64,000 nt of DNA, taken from Apostichopus japonicus (lineage: Eukaryota; Echinodermata; Holothuroidea; Aspidochirotida; Stichopodidae). Below the pieces are notes generated by a model. That model made no database searches. It worked only from the letters and a program-made list of their open reading frames with translations, and was not told where the DNA came from. Position numbers and translations under genes: made by a program. The DNA lies in assembly GCF_037975245.1 (NCBI RefSeq), contig NC_092579.1, positions 15,896,178 to 15,960,177 on the forward strand, given 5' to 3'. This document shows positions 1-12,829 of this stretch, in pieces. The stretch's first letter is position 1; the number at the start of each line of letters is the position of its first letter.

Positions 1-3000
1 AAATATGAGCGCAGATTATATCGTGACAACTAAACAAACACATATCACATTTCAAGGATAAAATCAACAATTAATATTATTAAAGGGAAGTAAAGCTTTT
101 GGAAAACATCTGTCATCATGATTCATCACATGACATGACATCACATGACATCATAAACCATCTACTAATGTGTTTTGTTTACATTCAAAGAACCATATCA
201 AGAGTCAGGTATTCAACTACTCTAGGCCTAACATTGTAGAATATTTTTGCTCAGGATTCAATTTACATCAAGTGTTAAATTGTCTGCTACCTGAATATTC
301 AGTAGGTCATGTGTCCAACAGTAAACAGTATTCTATTTCAATAGAACAGGGACAGTTTACTCATTAATCAAAGAGCTCCGTGGGAATTTATTTTCAAATT
401 GTGGTAAAAGAAGTACATATACAGTAGGCAATACATTTTAAGTGACCACAACATTTCTGTGCCATCAATGTGTTGTGTTTAATACGAGAAATAAATCCTG
501 AAATTTTTGAAAATGTATACAAAATCTTTGTATGTTTGTGCGATTGTGCATAAAAGATGAAAGCCTCATTGTACAGTAACTAGGTCTACAGATATTTCAA
601 TTCAAAACCTCAGTATTTTGCATCAGTTGTTCCATTACATAATTCATACCAAACTGTACTTTATTTGCAGCTTTGCTCATAATTTAAACAAGAAACCCTT
701 CAACCAAAATATTTCGAAGCAGATCAGACAGAGGGGAGTGGGGGGGGGGGATATGTGACCTTCCCAGATGCCACTGTAATTAATCCTTTTTGTAGATGTG
801 CAATATGCTGATTTTCTGCTGGAAATGCTGCAACTGGTACGTAGTGGTGTCAGTATTATAACCTATTTACATCATGACATATATCAGTCGATTATTAACA
901 GGAAGAAAATTATTGTGTGTTACATTACATTGCAAAAGTCTTAGATGTTTACATTTTTGTTGCACCAATTTTATATGCTCAGCTTTGCATCATCGATGCG
1001 CAACAGTACTTCATAGCAGATTTTATGACTGTTGCACAATGTTTGTTGGCAACGTACCAAGAATACAGTATGTTGTTTATTTGAACTACTGTATACCTCC
1101 ATATAAGGAAGTAACTGCAACAGGTTAAAATAGCTGTCAGTTGTGAGGTACTGATTTTACTAAATTCATATGTATAAATTAATTAAATGATGGTGTAATT
1201 GAATATCTAGCTGCACAACTCACTACAGATTGCTACAGGGTGTTTGAAGATCAATAGTGTATGAGGGGGCAATGTACCGTAGCAGTACTATTGATAGTGT
1301 TGTGTGGTATTACTGTGCCATAGTTCAACACTGGCAGTGCAGTAGAAATTACAATTATATACCAATTTATCGTTGCTTTTCAAATACTGCTTTTGAGTCT
1401 GGAGTTGGGGTGATCCTTCAAATGTTCTGAATATTGAGCATTTATATGATTCCAAACATTTTCGTGGAGAATAAACCTGACACTCAGTAACTTCTCCTCT
1501 CACCTCTCTCCTCTCCTCATCTCTCCTCTCTTACCTCCAGTCTTCTTATACATACTTTCATCTTATCATTTCTTCTCAACTCAACTCAGGAGTTGGGGTA
1601 TTTCTTTGAAGTTTCTGAACACTGAGCGTTTACTGTAGATGATTCCAAATGTTTTTTTGGAGAATAATCAGACATTTGATATGTTATGCAGCTTTAAATG
1701 TGTTAAAATCAGTGGCTTTGTAAAGTCAACTTTTAAACGATAGTTAACATCTGAAGACAAACTGAACATACAGTATTACTAAAATGTCATAAAAATGGAC
1801 TGGATTGCAACAAATGTGTTGATAATTTAAACAGATACATCTAACTTTTTGAAAGGTTGTTAAAAATTGTCCCTCAAGGGTAATAATGATAATAATAATA
1901 ATAATAAATATATATATATATATATATACAGCACTTTACATTTAAAAAGAATACCTCAAAGCACTTTACATGGAACTAGAGCAAAAGGTACAAATAAAAG
2001 ATGCATAATAAAAAAAAATCAATTATTTGATTAAAAAACAATATAACTAATGGTACTGTATGTTACATATATGCTACGGTACATATTGTTTTATCATTCT
2101 CTGCCTTAAGCTTGATAGTTGTAAACATGTATCATTTACGTTCATGAAATTGGTAAATTATACGTTACTTGAAAGATAATATTGCATTGTACAGTATTTC
2201 TTGGAACCCACATTTTGGTCATCTTTTCTGTTCTCTGTATATATACAGTACTATTGTAGCCCACAGTCAACAATATTGTCCTTAATTCTGCCTGTTGCCA
2301 TGGCACCTGTGGAAGACATCAATCTCCTTGTCAGTGTTTGCACCAATATTTCACCTGTCACTACATTATTGATTATTGCGCACTGGAAAACCTGAAAATC
2401 ATATTTAGTCAGAATACTGTTAAGCTCTCACGTTTGAAAATGCACATGAATAATCTTACAGTAGGTCTGTTCTTGAAGCATCTCAGTTGAGGATAACTCC
2501 TGTACCGTAGTGAAGTTCTCCAAAACATTAGTGTTCAGTACTGCAAGGCAGCATTCAATTACAGCTCTTTGATAAATGTTTGGATGCTATACTCTTGACT
2601 ACACATCTGATTGAACAGTAGCTGTCGTATGTGTAGTTTGGCTAGTCACAGTACTGTAAGCTGCAATAATTAATAAGTTTATGTCAAACAACTTTCCATT
2701 TACCGTAGCTTCCCACGTCTGTGGTTTATAACTTCAGTACTAAGTTTATGAAAAAAGTGTCTGGGCGACAAAATGTTGATGGTCAAATTGAATTCATTGG
2801 ATAACTGATGGATTGTCTTTCTTTTTGTGGCAGAAATCAAGGATTACTCATAGTTTGTTCAATTAGAATGTTTAACTTTATAGTTTGGTGGTAAAAAATC
2901 TCTACCTCAAACAAAACTTACTACATTAATATTCATACTGTACATGAACATAACATCTTGATCCTAGTCTGGTTCAGCCAGTGTATTGTACTCTACAGAG

Positions 3001-3605
3001 TAAAAGTGTTTACTGCAATGTTATGGTAAACTCTGTGTTAAACAACTGAAGGCACCGGTCAGTTATCTCCCCCCCCCCCACCTCCACATCTCATTTTCGT
3101 TAAAGGCTTGATTCCAGATAGTTTGAGGGGCAAAATATTGATTGATCCTTGGCATTAGTCCATGAATTTTCTAAATTAAGCAGTTGTGGCCTAATGGCAG
3201 TACAGTGTTACAGAACAGACACTTTGGTCAAGTGTTTATTAACTTACGATGCACTGCGCAAGTATATACTGTACAGTAAGCAATGCAGGGAATATGAGTG
3301 AAAGTATAAACATTGAGATTCTGCAGGAAATTGTCAATTGATTCAAACTTATGTAAGCTAGAAAATAATTTGTAATATCCATGTTTATTAGTAACTGTAG
3401 AGTACCATACCTGTGTTAAATAGAACAGAACATGCTAGTAGCTACATGCAGTACTGTATGTACTGTAATGTACTGTAGTAATTATAAAATGCTGTAAATA
3501 TGTTCTTTATAAGGCAATAGATATACCGTACTGTAATATAGCCCTAATCAGCCCCTGCTGTAATGTATGCAGTATATTTTGTAATGTATATTCATGACTA
3601 ATATA
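1..3605. other. Non-coding stretch, no gene recognised
   Basis: I see no exon-like ORF, tRNA or conserved coding segment here. The DNA is AT-rich, with a poly-G run near 735-750, a poly-C run near 3070, a short (AT)n tract near 1910-1928, and many scattered TACTGTA/TACAGTA words (for example 3440-3480). A degenerate SINE tail lies at about 1915-1978. The stretch could be intergenic or part of a long intron of a gene outside the window. Confidence 0.6.
1915..1978 (-). repeat. SINE 3'-tail fragment (GCGCTTTACA type)
   Basis: The sequence holds two degenerate copies of an AGCRCTTTACA word (about 1928-1940 and 1958-1970) spaced as in the better preserved minus-strand SINE at 24069-24362, where the same two words appear as AGCGCTTTA and AAGCGCTTTACA. 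Only the tail is recognisable, with no tRNA-like head, so this is a truncated copy. Assignment rests on this within-window similarity. Confidence 0.45.
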
Positions 3606-3632
3606 TGGGCCATTCCACACTAATGGGGTACT
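3606..3632 (+). repeat. Left terminal inverted repeat
   Basis: This 27-bp segment is the exact reverse complement of 9481-9507. Similarity drops immediately inside this length, which is what a discrete TIR would show. The bases just outside are TAATATA. Confidence 0.75.
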
Positions 3633-4003
3633 TATGTATGTTACTGCAAAGCCTTGTTGGAAATCGGTCTACAAAGCTTCCTGGCAGTAACAAACTGCAT
3701 GGTTTAAAGTATTTGATGCCATACTTTAATATTGCAAAATAGTGTTAACAGTTGAAAGTCTTTATGTCAATTCATTGGTAATTATTTAAAAAAAACTCTT
3801 TGCATGTCTCACCAATTTGTGCAAGGAATATGTGACAGAGCATTAATGGAGATTTTTAATCCACTTGTTTTATGTTTTAGTTACAAAAATGACCAATGTA
3901 ATGTATCATAATGATTAAAGAATTCAATCATCTGAATGCTGTTGTTGTCTTCTTTCTTGTCCAACACGTGAAAATTGAGAAAATGACCACACAAAAATAT
4001 ATA

Positions 4004-5082
4004 AACGTTCGTAATTGACATCTGTCCTAACAGTTACGAGCGTAACTTGCCCCATGAGTAAAGTAATCTGAAAACATTTGGCGGAGATAAAATGTTGTGC
4101 CTTGTTACAACATCGTATCTCAGTAATGAACATGGTTTTGAGGGAGTTGAGTCTTCCAATCCCCCGGAAAACGACGGCCAAATTAGCTTTAAAAAAATCT
4201 GTCCAAGAGAGCTTACGTTCGAACGTACTTTTAAATCACTTTTCACGGAAATCGCGCATTCGATCCTGTGAGTGTTTAGTATGATAAACATCCTTGGGCG
4301 CATGCGTATTTCAGAGAAAACAACAACCCTGGTCACCCACCGACTTTTAAAACCATGGAGGGAAGTTTGTGATCTGTCTTCTGAATCTCGGTAAGTTACG
4401 AGCGCAAGTCAAATTACGAGCGTTCGAAATCACTACCAATTTTACCGAAAATAAAGCACTTTGCAATGTGATCAAGGTATGGTTCAATTTAGAGACTTCT
4501 CACTCAGTAAGTGAAAGTTCTTACACCGCTAGGTGAGCGGACTCGTAGATGCAGTTGCCGCCTTTGGTATAATTGCACTGAGTGAGACAGAAAACACTAC
4601 TAATGCACGTAACTGCAGACAGATTGAGTCAATCTGTCTGAAGTTACGAACGTTGGCAAAAGACCTCCATTATTCATTTAGTTCGATGTAAAGGTGCATG
4701 ATAATACCATGAAACTTGCTAAATGTTTACTGGGCACGAATGTTCATCTCGCATTGGCATTGAAGTGCAATTCAATAGCAGTTTCATTAAAATGAACTAG
4801 CCTAGGCCTACGTTCAAACGTAATTGTTGGTAGACAGATTTCAGATTCGGTCACTCGTGTGAACGTTAGCATGATTTCGGTATTTTGATGTATAATCTAA
4901 TGTCGACGTACCGATGTAAATGAACTGAGTGCATACGATGATTCCGTAAATATAACGTTAACAATATTTCATTAAGCAAAGGTTAGGTTAGACCTGCATG
5001 CTAGGCTTCAATTGAAAAAGCTCACGTTCGAATCTAAGTGTGGTGAGACATATTTGCCCAGTCGGTCTGTTTTACGAACGTT
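4004..5082. repeat. Dispersed TTACGAACGTT motif cluster
   Basis: Exact TTACGAACGTT occurs at 4644-4654 and 5072-5082 and, in reverse complement, at 4004-4014. Close variants lie at 4034-4045 (TTACGAGCGTAA), 4213-4227 (TTACGTTCGAACGTA), 4396-4404, 4414-4426, 4808-4823, 4861-4868 and 5023-5031. The CpG-rich words contrast with the CpG-poor surroundings and sit in the 5' third of the putative transposon. Subterminal transposase-binding sites are one possible explanation; a regulatory region is another. Confidence 0.5.
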
Positions 5083-6024
5083 AGTATCTTCCCTGGTTGA
5101 GTACTAACTTAGGCCTACTAGCCTAACGTTAAGGGTAGCGTTATATTTTCGTGCAGATCTAGCCTAGGTTTTAAACAAATGCAGTACAGACAATTGACGA
5201 TGCTTCATGTTTTATTACGTATTTTAATTTGCAACTAGGCCGACACGTAGGCGAAGCCTAACACTGGGTTTTCTCATTACTGATGCATATAATGTGTAGG
5301 CTAGGCCTGCCTAGGTCTAATTTAAAAAAAATATATATATTTTTGTTTATTCAACTCTCATTTTTATTACAAACAAAAAACAACAATCAACATGTATCGT
5401 CTTGCTTTCTAATTAAAACTTACCATTGAGTTTGATCCGCGAGGACTGAAAATGGGCATGTTCATCGTAATTGCTTTAATGAGAAGAACCATCTATGGCC
5501 TAAAGAACCCACAGTGTATTTATTGTTCTCAGGGACAGGCTGGCCTTATTTGGGAGTTAGCCACCAAATGTCAGTATCTTGGGACCTCTGATTAAAAATT
5601 CTGGTGGTAGATTCTTTATCTCCAAACAGCCTAATTCCATACACAACATTCTTCCATATAAGGCAGCTTACAATATAATATATGCATGAGGTGCATCTGT
5701 CTTTACACGTAATTACCTACAGGCTGCTTTTAATTATCATGTAAGCTCTAACTGTTATCAAACACAAATAACATCATTGGCAAATTCCAGTGGATGACAA
5801 ATCTCTTTAATTTAAAAGCTTATGGAGGCAACAATTTCACCATTGAAATTGACACTCCTGTATTGAAGGTTTGAAACTTTCTTCTACCATACCATGGATT
5901 ACAACTTTCTCCTGTATTTTGAAACAAACCAAGTTTTGTCTTTTCCTTAACTTCCATATTAAAATGGAAAATGTTACCTTATTTGCTCCAGGATATAATG
6001 TTTTACAAATTATTCTCTTTTCAG

Positions 6025-7892
6025 GTAATATGAGCCTGAAAATTCGCCTTCGTTCCTTAAACAGGAAGGTACCTCAACTAGAGGATATTGAAGGACAACG
6101 AACAACTGGTTTTAGCAATGCAGCAATGTATATGCGCAGGTATCGAGGCCGCATAAAAGCTGATCAGGAATGTTATGTTCAGTATCAAGCTAAAGAGACT
6201 GAGCGAGTGAAAGAATATCGTCAAACCATGTCTCAGGAAGCGAGGATATCATACATGAACATATGCAGTTACCCACTGCTGTAAACTGGCCTGCACACAT
6301 CTGAAGGTGGAGAGGAAAGTGGAGTTTAACAGACTGATCCAGTTCACTGATGGGTGTGGCGCACAATACAAATCTCGCACAGGATTTGCTGACATCTCAT
6401 TTGGAAACATAGATTTTGGCGTGCAAGTTGAGCGGCATTTCTTTGGCTCATGCCATGGAAAAAATCCATGTGATGGAGAGGGTGGGGGTGGTTAAAAATG
6501 CAGTCACAAGGTCAGTGAAGTCTGATGTCAACATCACCATTGATGGACCCTGGGAGTTCTATGACTTCTGCTCCAAAAATCTTGCTAAGGCACCAATGAA
6601 ACCAGATGGATCGTGCAACCACTCTCGTCGTACTTTTAACTTAGTGAAGGAAGGTGATATACAGAGGGAAAGGCCAACCAGAACAAATGTTGACATTGTG
6701 GCTGGAACGCGAAAGTTGCATGCTGTAGCTGGGATCTCTCCATACTAATTGCACAAAAGGCGTCTTTCATGCTTCTGTTCACCCTGTCAGGATCTGAACT
6801 CAGTAGCACCGTGCATCAATCTGGAGTTTGTGAAGTCTTGGAGTGAATGCAAGATGTCTGCTAAAGGGATTTCATTTGAAGCAACTACTAGCAGTGATAT
6901 GGAAGCTGCAGATGTAGGTCATGCTGAGATGAATGAGATTCCGGTCTGTACACTTGAGAGTGCAACTGATAATGCAACTGGAGCAACTGTGGGTAAATCA
7001 TCATCTGAAAGATCTGAGACAGGGGACTTATCTGAAGTGGGTATGCAGGTGGCATACTAACTTCCAACAAAGTGGGTCAGTCCCTTTTTACTTAAATTTT
7101 AAGTGCTAAGCAACATGACATTGAAAGAGATTTCCTTCTATTTGCAGAATCAAAAACAAAATGCATCAACAGAAGTGTTATGTTTGATGTTGCATATTCC
7201 AGTGTTTCTTTTCATGGGAAATGTCACTCAACTTTATTAAGGGCCTTGATTTCATTAATTAGATTGAAACTCCTTATCAGTGAACTCTAATCAAACGTGA
7301 GGGTGGGGTGAGTCGTCAACTTTCAGTTCACTTCTTCGTGAAAAATGCTGGAATAGTTGTTATGGATTGCCCATACCATTTGGTTGGTCATTGCAGTCAT
7401 CAAGATTGAAGACAGCCAGTGAATATTTCCTATTTAATTTTTTTTTTGCTCTTTTCATAAATTACAGATTATGATGAATCTGAAGTTGTCCAGACACAGT
7501 TGGATGTGTTGAATGAAAAGGTCTTAAAAGATCTCTTCTGTGATGTCTGCCTACCAGAGAACAAGCATGAGGCATTACTAAAACTACAGCAAAGAGGGAT
7601 TGAAATTCGCCTTGAAGAGTATTATGCTGTCTTCTATGACAACGAATTCTATATTGGACGATTGCTTGAGAAAGATGGGGAGGAATATCTGTTTAAGTTT
7701 CTCCATAGAGTTTGCAGTGCATCTAAGATGTATGATTAGCCTATAAGGTCAGATTCTGAGAAGGTTTTAGGCAAATTCGTTATCGATGGACCCCTTACAT
7801 TGGTGGGCAGTGGACCATTTTCTGTGCAAGAAATTGAAAATGTGGAGAAAACATATGCTGAAATGAAAGCAATAACACAAGCTGAGCTGTAA
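6025..7892 (+). pseudogene. Decayed transposase-like gene with internal deletion, stops and frameshift
   Basis: Recognisable pieces in order: a basic segment (about 6055-6240, containing MRRYRGRIKAD); a segment with FTDGCGAQYKSR and ERHFFGSCHGKNPCDG (6337-6480); and NAVTRSVKS to AVAGISPY in another frame (6500-6745), separated by a one-base shift in the G-run near 6480. An in-frame TAA at 6746-6748 is followed in the same frame by HKRRLSCFCSPC. A phase-matched intron runs 7041-7467 (donor GTATGC, acceptor ATTACAG), leading to an exon with YYAVFYDNEFYIGRLLE. A TAG at 7737-7739 sits where Trp would fit, and the frame then continues open to TAA at 7890-7892. Between about 6284 and 6307 much of the middle appears missing. 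The TDG and HGKNPCDG motifs recall dispersed invertebrate transposon-encoded proteins, but family naming is uncertain. Confidence 0.65.
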
Positions 7893-9480
7893 AGTGGTAA
7901 AGCATAAATAATGCATATTTTGTATATATTTCAAAGTTTTAACAAGTACACTCTGGCTTTCCATCTAGCTAATTGTACTGTGAACAGTTTCAGTTGACTG
8001 CATCTATTCTGCAGGAATCTTAGATGTTTTAGGTTCTTGCTTGATTGCTTGTCTTCAATATACTGCATGCTTGACTATATGGGAAAGAGCAAGAAAAAAA
8101 CAGTCAGATATGCTTGTGATAGTGTGTGCTTCCTTTTTAGCATTTTTTTCTGAAAACATCTTCAAATTTATGTTTATTCAATTCCATGACATGTGAGGCT
8201 ATCCCACTTCATCTGATACATTTTCAGAAAGTTTGAAAAGTGAACATTTAATCATTAGCCAGTTTGATAAAAAAGTAAAAGCAATTTATGGGTTTTCGTC
8301 TGTCCATGTTTCAAACATGATATAAGTGTATATATTGGTACATTTTAGTGTTGCATTGGTGCTAATATTGTTGGTATCTAATACCCTCTTGTAATTTGAT
8401 ATCTTTCCAATGGTATGCAAGTTTACAATTATGAATTCAACTATTTACTCTTTTAAAATTTCTGACATACTGTATTCAAGTCTACAGTTTAACAATCCTT
8501 CCATTATATGAAATTTTAGGATTTTCACTATTCATATGCAATTTTGAAATTATTGAATTTTATAAATATTCAATTGTTAACTATTCAATTTTCAGTTCAA
8601 CAATGCATTCAATGACCTACACTAGAGGTGTCAGTATTAGTAGTATCTTTTTAACTTTGCTAGATATATGCAATTAATCACATGCAAGCCTACAACTATT
8701 CATTCAACTATTTAATTTTTCTTTAATTAAAGTCTGACATTTACAATCTTAAACAGACCACTCTGGATAAGTTGTTGTTTCCCACATGATATGATGTATC
8801 ATCACAATTTCATGATAATTCCAAAGTACAGCAGCAAAGAAACAGCTACAAATGAGTGCCCAAATGTACATTCAATTGAAAATAATCATTTGTAATCCAT
8901 AGAATTTCTGATGACAAATTAATGTGGAGATTGAAAAATATTCTGTCCTTGTTACGTACGTAAGACCCTGAACATGGTAACCATACATCCTACCTTTATG
9001 CAAGTCCATATCATTTTCTGCACTATAGCTTCTAGCAGTGGTTTTCATTAAGATGTGAGATATATTGTAACAAATACTCAGGGAAAAAAGGTACTTGTGG
9101 CACTAAAATTTGTTCTGTGCATAGGGAATGTTGAAATGCCCTCTCGTTGTATTATCAAAGATTCATGTTTTTTCCAGTTTTTCACCCTTGGATCCATTTT
9201 GTCTTTGTTAATTGTTATAATTACAAAGTTTGCAATAAACAAAAACTGTTAAAACTCATGTACAATTGTTGTTTGTGGCCTGTTTATGATCAGATATCTG
9301 TCCTTGTTACGTACGTAATACACGCCATATATTATACTTTGCTTGGCTGTCATTGCCAACCTTATCCAAAACTTATCTCATTTAGGGTATATACAGTTGC
9401 TATACACTCTAGGTCATTACTCAAACCAAGTTTCATGCTTTCCCTATGACTTTTAATTTTCACCCACTATGTCACAAATT

Positions 9481-9507
9481 AGTACCCCATTAGTGTGGAA
9501 TGGCCCA
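9481..9507 (-). repeat. Right terminal inverted repeat
   Basis: All 27 positions match the reverse complement of 3606-3632. The outer flank is GATATATATCACC, AT-rich like the left flank but without a clean matching duplication. Confidence 0.75.
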
Positions 9508-12500
9508 GATATATATCACCAGTATACAAAGAACAGTTACACACAGTTGGCCTAGTTCCACGGTACAAGCTCTATTGAGTTCCCATACTGTACATGTTAT
9601 AACACAGAGACAGCTATATCCTGTGGAGGGAGATATTATGATCTGATGAACTTCACTTCACCTGTACCAACCATTACTGTAGGTCAGTGTTGTTGGTTCA
9701 GTGATGAAACGCTGATATAATTGAAAGGCAGTAAGAAACCCTACTGACCTGTAATGGTAATGCATAGGAGTTACTGTAATAAAGCATCCCTCCTTATCAA
9801 TAGAGGCCAGTGGTGTAATATTGTGAGTTAATCTTGGTGAGACTTAAACAGGCTATTTACATACTGATATTGTTTGTTTGTGCAGGTGTTTAATCAACCG
9901 TAATCCTATAAAGCAGTTTCTTATTATTTTTTTACATGAATTCTTTTTTCGTAACTTTTTGACACCATTTTGTGAAATAATTTCATAGACTTACAGTCAA
10001 GTGATCATTTACACATTTAATGCAGTCAACAATGCTTGCATTATAAATCAACTTGCAAATCACTGTACAATTCAATATTAACTGCAGTGACATGCACATG
10101 TTTTACAAAGTGGGCCAGGGGTAGGGAGGAGGAGAGAGGGTGGGGTAGTGTGAGAACAATTTGTAAATCTGTCCTATATGCGTCCTATATTTTACCATGT
10201 GTGTATTAAAGTTGTCACAGAGATACTGTGTACTACATAATGCATGTACTGCACATGTCCCTTACTGACTTGCCCCTTTCAAACTTCCTTTCGTTCCTCA
10301 TCCAACTCTGATTGGAAGTGTCTACCAAGATGCAAGCTGACATGCTCTTAACATACTTGATTCCTATTTAGCCTGTTTGCATATTAGAGTGTTCTATTAG
10401 TGTGTACTGCACAGTATACACAGTAAGCTCTAAAGAGCTTGCATGCAGCTGTATTTATAATTGTCTGCTGATTGAATTTATGGTGGTGCATTTGGAGCCA
10501 TTTGATGCCTTACTGTACAGTTCATAGTCTTTCATCTCTCTCGAGACTCTAACTCACTCTATCTGAACGAACACTGCGGTTCAGGCTGACAACATCTGAC
10601 TTCCAGTTAACAAGCTGAACTTCACCATGTGGGCGTTGTATAATTGGCATTTCTTTCTTTCAGTGAAAGAAGAGGGTTAACTTGAGAAGGAAGAACTACA
10701 CTGGAACTACATATTAATGTAATGGTAATAATGTACTGTATGACCATATCAAGTACTTGCCAGGGATAATAATATACCCTTGATTGCTTACTGTAATCAG
10801 GGTTAGAGTAGCAGCTCCCTGCTGTAATATCAGGCCCTATATACACCCTCATAGTTTTACCACATACTGCACTGCACTGAAAAGTTCAAGATGACCAAAT
10901 GGAATTATTTGGCATGCAGCCAACTATTCCTTTTGGGAAAGTGGGAAGTTAGGTCTATGTTCAGCACTGTACATGTATGTTGCATGGTTTAGTTTACACA
11001 TACAGCACTACAGTACAGTAGTTAACTGTAGAAAAACGATAAGTACAAAAGTAGAGAAACTTACCATTAAAAGCCCAAAAGGCTAAATTGATGTAACAAT
11101 ATTAACTAAGAGATCATTAATACAGCTTTACAGACCTCCCAGGGAAACCTTGAAAACTTTAAAAAAAAACTTTATTTCAAAAACAGCTCTTTGTTTTTCA
11201 AAAATACTCTTGAAAACCTTTATTTTTATTCATAAAATTTTTGAGTAGAAATATTATATTCAGTCATGCTCACCATTGGCTATTAGGTTTTTGTGGACAG
11301 CCAGGCGTGATTCATGCAGTGATACGAAACAGACTCACAAACAACCGTTAATGTAAGTCAGGTATTTAGTATTTTAAATAAGGGCCACAGATGATCATGT
11401 AAAAATGGGCATAGATGGTGAGTATGTTTCAATTAACTTCATTTTGGACATTTAAAAAAACTTTATTTTCATGTTTGAAGCCTTTAAAAACTTTTGTTTC
11501 TTCATTTACAACAGGTCTTTAAAAAAACTTTATTTGCTGGGAGGTCTGGCATGAGAATAACTTTGTAATGAAACAGGAAATGTTGGATTTGCAGCTATAA
11601 AGAAAGCAATGAATTGTCAAATGTGTTAAATACATTGTGCACATGCTACTACATATGTAGACTGTGTAATAAGTATAGTGTAGGAAATTGTGTGGAGCCA
11701 AAATCCTAGACTCTCAGTGTCTTGCCACTCCTATGATTCTACCGCTAAGCTTCTGGGAAAGTTTGATCCAAGAACTTCTCATTCATGAAATCCAAAACTA
11801 AGTAGCTTAATCTTCTGACTTACTGGTGGAGCAATGCTCTACTTAAGACATTTGACATATGTCTCTCACCAAGGTTACTTAAAAGAGAAAAGAATCACCT
11901 GCTTTCCTTTATTCCTTTTATGATGTCGGGATATTTACAGATTGACACCCAACCAGAACAGAGATACAGTATATGTGTGTGTGGGGGGGGGGGGGGCTGG
12001 GGGGTTTTAACAGTTAATTTATCATTCCTGCTTTGAACAACTTTGTTGGAGTCTGCTCTATATATTGACTAGTTATCATTATTTTTATTATTTGACACTT
12101 TTGTCTTTGTCAAAAAGCGACAACTCATACCCGAGAAATCTATCAAGAACTTAAACCAAACTGTCCAAGAAATGTGATTTATTTTTAAGTACTGTAAGCA
12201 AGTCTCCTGTGCAAAGTTGGCATTGTGGTGGGTAAGATCTCATACTGTAGTACTATATACAGACTGCAGCATTTGGTGATACACGTATCCATCCAGCTGT
12301 CTTTGTACAAGATTTACAGTAAATTCACAATTTTTTTCATACCAGCAAGTACTGTAGCTGTACCGTGCTTGTACTGCAGCACTGATTCTTCTGTTTGACA
12401 AAACTGTAATATGTATGTACAATTTTCATGCAAAACTAAATTCATTTTGAGTTTAGGGCAACTGATAGTACTTAGCTTTACATAACATATATTAATATAT

Positions 12501-12667
12501 ATCATATAATATATAATTATATATATAATAATTATATATATATTATATGATATAATTACATAATATGATATAACTACTCTTAAACTATGTGCATATGTAT
12601 TGTGTCTGAACTATTTGCCGGGGAATCTCCAGTAGTGTCGTCATCATCTTTTCTTTTATCTTTCCAG
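9508..12667. other. Non-coding stretch upstream of eEF2K
   Basis: No coding segment was recognised. It holds a poly-G run near 11980-11995, poly-A/AAACTTTATTT runs near 11160-11230 and 11455-11535, and an AT-only near-palindrome at about 12490-12555. The eEF2K promoter and any non-coding first exon would be expected here or further left, but I could not place them. Confidence 0.5.
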
Positions 12668-12829
12668 TAGATCACCGTGCATTGCCTACTCTTCATCTAA
12701 CATCATCTGTGAAGGGGTTGCCATCCATTACTGCGTCCTAGCAGGCTGTTTCGTCAAGGAGCCAGCCTACCGTTTCCATGCCTAAGATAAGCTCTGTGTT
12801 TGGATCTTACTGCTCAGCCAAGCACAACC
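12668..12829 (+). other. eEF2K 5' UTR (internal exon part)
   Basis: A plausible acceptor (TTTTATCTTTCCAG) ends at 12667, so this exon probably begins at 12668 and at least one non-coding exon lies upstream. An in-frame TAA at 12788-12790 precedes the chosen ATG. The sequence becomes less AT-rich here, as exons in this locus do. Confidence 0.5.

Larger units (their letters stand above)
3606..9507 (+). mobile_element. TIR-bounded DNA transposon, about 5.9 kb, decayed
   Basis: The two ends are perfectly inverted 27-bp repeats (3606-3632 and 9481-9507, beginning TGGGCCATTCCACAC). Between them lies a plus-strand gene remnant at about 6025-7892 that looks transposase-like, plus a cluster of related TTACGAACGTT motifs at 4004-5082 and two copies of a TTACGTACGTAA palindrome near 8952 and 9308. 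The flanks are AT-rich on both sides (TAATATA and GATATATAT), so I could not define a target-site duplication with certainty. Identical termini argue for a fairly recent or homogenised element, while the gene inside carries stops and a frameshift. The alternative is two unrelated MITE ends that happen to face each other. I cannot name the superfamily. Confidence 0.6.

Noticed and set aside
12800-12829. Earlier in-frame start for eEF2K
   Set aside because: The codon at 12800 is TTG; the first ATG with good context is at 12830 and an in-frame stop lies at 12788.
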